Positions 3,829 through 6,722 of a stretch of DNA of 6,722 bases are shown one piece after another. The DNA is from Candidatus Yanofskybacteria bacterium RIFCSPHIGHO2_01_FULL_44_22 (GTDB lineage Bacteria; Patescibacteriota; Minisyncoccia; 2-02-FULL-40-12; GWA2-44-9), in assembly GCA_001794205.1 (NCBI GenBank), contig MGJJ01000016.1, positions 1 to 6,722 on the forward strand. The letters run 5' to 3'. The position numbers and the translations under genes are program-made. Position 1 is the first letter of the stretch; each line of letters opens with the position of its first letter. Under the pieces are notes generated by a model. The model did no database searches. It was not told where the DNA came from and saw nothing but the letters and a program-made list of their open reading frames with translations.

Positions 3829-5667
3829 CTATTCCTTTCTCTTGTTTTTATCCCTCTCGCTTTTCTTGAGAAATTTTTTTCTTAGTCGCAGAGATTGCGG
3901 CGTCACTTCAAGAAGCTCATCGTCTTCAATAAAATCCAGCGCCTGTTCAAGGGTAAGAATAACCGGCGGAGCAAGAATTATGGTTCCGTCAGAAGATTTT
4001 GAGCGCATATTGGTAAGTTCCTTGCCCTTGCAAACATTAATTTCGATATCTTCTTTGCGGCTGTTAAGACCGATAATCATTCCTTCATAAACTTGTGTTA
4101 TCGGAACGATAAAAACAATTCCTCTCCCCTGCGCAACTTCTAAACCGAACGCTACCGCCTTGCCGGTTTCGGAAGCAATTAAAGCGCCGTTTCTGATTCT
4201 TGGCGGCTGTTCCGCCATCTCTTTGTGGCCCAGCAAAACGCTGTTTATAACCGCAGTGCCCTTTGTGTTGGTGACTAAAATATTTCTCAAACCCAGAAAT
4301 CCCCTGGTGCTGATGTGATAAACAAACCGGGAATAACCGTTCTTGTGATTTATCAAATCAACCAAAGTTGCTTTTCTTTTGCCAAATTCAGTCGTAATAA
4401 TGCCGACATATTCTTCGGGAACATCAACCGTTATTTCTTCAAACGGCTCCATTTGCACACTATCAATCTCTTTGATAATAACTTCCGGCTTTGAAACCTC
4501 CAGCTCAAACCCTTCGCGCCGCAATGTTTCAATTAAAATAGATAAGTGCAATTCTCCCCTGCCGGAAACCACAAAATCAGTTCCGCCAAGCTCGGCCAAC
4601 CGCATGCTCACGTTAGTTTCCAGTTCGCGGCGCAATCTTTCGGCAATTTGCCTTGAGGTAAAGCGAGAGCCTTCCTGCCCCTTAAAAGGCGAAGTATTGG
4701 GACCGACTCTTATTCTTAAAGTCGGCTCTTCTATTACAACCGGCGGTATCATTTCCGGATTATTGGGGTCGGCAACAGTTGTTCCGATGCGCGCATCGGG
4801 AATTCCGGTCAAAGCGACAATATCACCGGCAAACCCTTCTTCGTTTTCTGTCCTTTGCAATCCTTGATACGTAAAAATTTTCTCAATTTTGCCGTTTTGT
4901 TTATTGCCCTCGCCGTCTATGACCGCAATCGGCTGGTCTTTTTTAATTTTCCCCCTCGCAATCCGCCCGATTGTGTATTTTCCCTGGTAGCTGTCATAAT
5001 CAAGATTGGACACCAACATTTGGAACGGGGCGTTAATGTCAACTTCCGGCGCCGGAATATATTCAATAATTTTTCCAAACAGGGGCTTGAGGTCGGCTGG
5101 CTGGGTTTTTTCTTCTTGAGACGGAATATGATTCCATGCCTTTCCCTCTCGGCCGATGGCGTACACCATCGGAAAATCCAAATGATGCGCCTCTTGAGCT
5201 AAGTTTAAAAAAAGACTGGCCACCTCATCGGTTGTTCTTTTGATATCCGCGCCGGGTTTGTCTATTTTATTTATCACAACGATTATTTTTAAATTAAGCT
5301 CAATGGCTTTTTTGAGTACAAATTTGGTTTGAGGCATCGGCCCTTCTTGGGCATCAACCAAAAGCAGGGCTCCGTCGGCCATATTTAATGTGCGTTCAAC
5401 TTCACCGCCGAAATCGGCGTGGCCCGGAGTATCAATAATGTTTATTTTTATCCCGCCGTAATTTACCGAAGCGTTTTTGGCCAAAATCGTAATACCCCTC
5501 TCGCGTTCCAAGTCGTTTGAATCCATAATCAAGTCCTTGCTTAATTCTTCGGCCTTGGCATGAAAAGTATTGGATTGTTTCAATAAAAAATCAACCAAAG
5601 TGGTTTTACCGTGGTCAACGTGGGCAATAATGGCGACATTTCTTAAATTTGTAATTTTCTCTTTCAT
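3829..5667 (-). CDS. typA: TypA/BipA ribosome-associated translational GTPase
   Basis: 612 residues from the ATG at 5667, the usual family length. The order matches E. coli BipA throughout. The GTPase domain has G1 AHVDHGKT (15-22), RERGITI (55-61), DTPGH (79-83) and NKID (133-136). Next comes a beta-barrel domain 2 (PFQMLVSNLDYDSYQGKYTIGRI), an EF-G-like domain (TSRQIAERL, VSGRGELHLSILIETLRREGFEL), and the BipA-specific C-terminus (KELTNMRSKSSDGTIILAPP, LTLEQALDFIEDDELLEVTP) with a lysine-rich tail. It binds the 70S ribosome in the GTP state and is linked to ribosome assembly and stress adaptation. An upstream in-frame GTG at 5712 would add 15 residues, but these are encoded by a leader hairpin and U-tract, and homology starts at the chosen ATG. 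No Shine-Dalgarno is visible. The gene appears monocistronic. Confidence 0.97.
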   Translation of the reverse strand: MKEKITNLRNVAIIAHVDHGKTTLVDFLLKQSNTFHAKAEELSKDLIMDSNDLERERGITILAKNASVNYGGIKINIIDTPGHADFGGEVERTLNMADGALLLVDAQEGPMPQTKFVLKKAIELNLKIIVVINKIDKPGADIKRTTDEVASLFLNLAQEAHHLDFPMVYAIGREGKAWNHIPSQEEKTQPADLKPLFGKIIEYIPAPEVDINAPFQMLVSNLDYDSYQGKYTIGRIARGKIKKDQPIAVIDGEGNKQNGKIEKIFTYQGLQRTENEEGFAGDIVALTGIPDARIGTTVADPNNPEMIPPVVIEEPTLRIRVGPNTSPFKGQEGSRFTSRQIAERLRRELETNVSMRLAELGGTDFVVSGRGELHLSILIETLRREGFELEVSKPEVIIKEIDSVQMEPFEEITVDVPEEYVGIITTEFGKRKATLVDLINHKNGYSRFVYHISTRGFLGLRNILVTNTKGTAVINSVLLGHKEMAEQPPRIRNGALIASETGKAVAFGLEVAQGRGIVFIVPITQVYEGMIIGLNSRKEDIEINVCKGKELTNMRSKSSDGTIILAPPVILTLEQALDFIEDDELLEVTPQSLRLRKKFLKKSERDKNKRKE

Positions 5668-5689
5668 AAATTTTGGCGGTTTGATGTTG

Positions 5690-5718
5690 AAAAAATCAGC
5701 CCCCATCTGCACGGGGGC
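5690..5718 (-). promoter_or_regulatory. Hairpin plus U-tract in the typA leader (possible attenuator)
   Basis: On the minus strand GCCCCC (5718-5713) pairs with GGGGGC (5704-5699) around an 8-nt loop. TGA and six Ts (5695-5690) follow. It lies between the predicted promoter and the ATG, within a leader of about 74 nt. The layout is that of an intrinsic terminator, so some transcripts may stop before typA. It could instead be an RNA-stability hairpin. Confidence 0.55.
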
Positions 5719-5747
5719 CCAAAGATTTAAACCAATTTAACAAATTT

Positions 5748-5776
5748 ATTATATACTAATTTCTTAATTTACGCAA
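5748..5776 (-). promoter_or_regulatory. typA promoter
   Basis: A perfect -10 TATAAT (minus strand, 5753-5748) with a 17-bp spacer to a weak -35 TTGCGT (5776-5771). The predicted start is near 5741, giving a leader of about 74 nt, unlike the leaderless genes in this window. The -35 borders a 7-bp hairpin, aatgctt/aagcatt, at 5776-5792. Confidence 0.65.
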
Positions 5777-5793
5777 ATGCTTAGAAAGCATTC

Positions 5794-5844
5794 AAATCAA
5801 TTAACACAAAGCCGAGCTAAGCTCGGCTTTGTGTTAATTGATTT
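5794..5844. terminator. Long perfect hairpin downstream of the gene at 5855
   Basis: Arms of 24 bp (5794-5817 with 5821-5844) lie around taa, with GC core gccgagc/gctcggc and A/T-rich outer arms. It lies 10 nt past the stop of the minus-strand gene and upstream of the typA promoter, so it probably ends that transcript and insulates typA. The lack of a pure U-tract and its unusual length leave room for a repeat-element origin. Confidence 0.65.
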
Positions 5845-5854
5845 CGGTGTCGTC

Positions 5855-6328
5855 TTATTTCTGCAGTAATATTTGTCCCACATTTATCGCCGCACCGCAG
5901 TCCATTGACAGCGTTTTGGGCAACGCTTCACTGGATAGTGTCAATATCTTGTAATCATATCCTCCGAACAAGTAGGTCGTCTCCCCCACCCTTATATACC
6001 TGGCGTCGCCGGAACGGTTGTCAAACATTACGCTCGTGCCGTTTTTAAAAGTCGGACTGCCCGGAATCGACTGGCACCGCTCGTCAAACTGAATTCTGCG
6101 GGTGGCGTATTCGGCAACCAGCTGGCTGTAGGGCATCGACTGGCCGGCGATTTCCCCGCCGGTTTTGGGCGCCGCTTTTTTAGAAATCTTGGCGCTGGGA
6201 GTCGGAGTCGGAGAAACGGTTTCTTGATTCCCTCCCAAAATCCCCTCTTCATCCGCCGGCCTTTTGGTTAAAATAAACGCCGCCAGAGCAATTGCCGCAA
6301 CAACGACAATCCAAACAATTTTTTTCAT
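5855..6328 (-). CDS. Hypothetical membrane-anchored extracytoplasmic protein
   Basis: 157 residues, not assigned to a named family. Two lysines and a hydrophobic helix at about 4-20 (VWIVVVAAIALAAFIL) act as signal or anchor. There is no lipobox cysteine, so it is probably N-terminally anchored with the rest outside. A low-complexity Pro/Thr/Ser/Lys linker (VSPTPTPSAKISKKAAPK) covers about 38-55. A compact C-terminal domain, about 66-157, has strand-like segments (TSVMFDNRSGDARYIRVGETTYLF, YKILTLSS) and ends in DCGAAINVGQILLQK. Cys85 and Cys144 could form a disulfide. The pattern (a tVmFdN segment, a late DCG) loosely recalls cupredoxin-like beta domains, but no copper-ligand set is evident. 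It has its own promoter with a leader of about 55 nt and is followed by a long hairpin, so it is a single-gene unit. Confidence 0.8.
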   Translation of the reverse strand: MKKIVWIVVVAAIALAAFILTKRPADEEGILGGNQETVSPTPTPSAKISKKAAPKTGGEIAGQSMPYSQLVAEYATRRIQFDERCQSIPGSPTFKNGTSVMFDNRSGDARYIRVGETTYLFGGYDYKILTLSSEALPKTLSMDCGAAINVGQILLQK

Positions 6329-6571
6329 TTAAAAATACTTTTTTACGCCGGGCTAATCACCCGAAAACAAAAAAGCGATTAACTAAACTCATTATACCAT
6401 TGCGGTTAAATCCGCAGAAAAGCACTTGTTCATAACCCCCGGATTCATTTCATTGCGCGAACTGACATAAATTCTTTAACCAAAACCCCGCCAACGGCGC
6501 ATAACCTCCGGCTTTCTATATTGAGGGGGCTTTTAATTTGGTTTATAAAATGATAATTTTTAATTTTAAAG
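6329..6571. other. Intergenic region before tRNA-Ser(CGA)
   Basis: Apart from the minus-strand promoter at 6391-6399 and a plausible tRNA -10 (GATAAT, 6552-6557, 14 nt before the tRNA), no gene is seen. The minus-strand open frame that crosses this stretch is an antisense reading of the tRNA and has no RBS. Confidence 0.6.
6391..6399 (-). promoter_or_regulatory. Extended -10 for the gene at 5855-6328
   Basis: On the minus strand TGgTATAAT is a perfect extended -10. No convincing -35 is visible. The predicted start is near 6384, leaving a leader of about 55 nt that holds a small cggg/cccg hairpin and no Shine-Dalgarno. Confidence 0.65.
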
Positions 6572-6661
6572 GGTGAGGTGGCCGAGTGGTTGAAGGCGCG
6601 GTTCTCGAAAAGCCGTAAAGGAGAAATCCTTTCGTGGGTTCGAATCCCACCCTCACCGCCA
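6572..6661 (+). tRNA. tRNA-Ser(CGA)
   Basis: A class II tRNA of 90 nt with encoded CCA (6659-6661). The acceptor is ggtgagg with cctcacc and the discriminator is G6658. The anticodon stem cggtt/agccg has one T-G wobble, and loop ctcgaaa gives CGA (6606-6608). The long variable arm is aaagga-gaaa-tccttt. The T arm is gtggg-ttcgaat-cccac. The acceptor is identical to tRNA-Ser(TGA). Its 3' strand is also the left arm of the terminator. Confidence 0.95.
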
Positions 6662-6686
6662 ATTCTGAAAATTGGCGGTGTTTTTT
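6654..6686 (+). terminator. Intrinsic terminator overlapping the tRNA-Ser(CGA) 3' end
   Basis: Perfect 11-bp arms caccgccaatt (6654-6664) and aattggcggtg (6670-6680), loop ctgaa, then six Ts (6681-6686). The left arm includes the last acceptor bases, G73 and CCA, so the terminator competes with the tRNA acceptor stem for the same strand. Confidence 0.9.
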
Positions 6687-6722
6687 GATTGATGTTCGAA
6701 CTTTTTTTGAGCAAAACCCTGA

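Noticed and set aside
3842..5202. Several + strand open frames inside typA
   Set aside because: They are shadows opposite a gene with full-length family homology, and their composition is low in complexity (Ser/Arg-rich).
5668..5712. typA start at the upstream GTG (15 extra residues)
   Set aside because: The extension is not family-like, is encoded by a GC hairpin and U-tract, and lacks a Shine-Dalgarno. The MKEKITNLRNVAIIAHVDHGKT start matches BipA.
6007..6017. ccggaacg inside the gene at 5855 as a third copy of the element linker
   Set aside because: Only eight bases match, there are no flanking hairpins, and it lies within a coding frame, so it is chance.
6445..6714. Minus-strand open frame across tRNA-Ser(CGA)
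   Set aside because: The GGEGGIRTHERISPLRLFENRAFNHSATSPF stretch is the classic antisense tRNA-Ser artefact. No promoter or RBS is visible.

Overview
The window looks like a chromosomal segment from a Patescibacteria/CPR (probably Parcubacteria-type) genome. This is inferred from style, not from a search. The genes are compact and moderately AT-rich. ComEC is split into a short membrane protein and a separate metallo-hydrolase. Several starts have no Shine-Dalgarno and sit 6 nt behind an extended -10 box, as expected for leaderless transcripts. Three of the five tRNA genes lack an encoded CCA. Only comEC and typA encode proteins I recognise with confidence by name. The MBL-fold gene is recognised by motif, and three genes are unassigned.

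Layout. At 1-184 (-) is the N-terminal part of a secreted or anchored MBL-fold protein of the ComEC C-terminal type. It lies 47 bp downstream of the ComEC membrane subunit (232-1860, -), and together they suggest a DNA-uptake module. ComEC carries a clean 54-bp in-frame palindromic insertion. At 1861-1935 two divergent promoters have abutting -35 boxes, one for comEC and one for tRNA-Ile(GAT). Two unassigned genes follow on the + strand: a helical charged protein (2092-2520) and a small membrane protein (2560-2997).

From 2998 to 3828 lies a tRNA cluster: Ser(TGA), a CAT tRNA, and initiator Met. It is packed with perfect inverted repeats. Two of these structures share one architecture: a 9-5-9 hairpin with different stem sequence, a 26-nt linker ending in the same 11-mer, then another hairpin. 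The last 20 nt of tRNA-fMet recur 208 bp downstream, as if a small non-autonomous element had entered the tRNA 3' end.

typA/bipA (3829-5667, -) is an intact ribosome-associated GTPase with a hairpin and U-tract in its leader. Upstream lies a 51-nt near-perfect hairpin and then an unassigned membrane-anchored secreted protein (5855-6328, -) with its own strong extended -10. The window closes with tRNA-Ser(CGA), whose intrinsic terminator uses the tRNA 3' end as its left arm.

The functional themes are DNA uptake (split ComEC), translation (TypA and five tRNAs) and envelope proteins of unknown role. The most unusual content is the small palindromic elements, both inside a coding gene and around the tRNAs.
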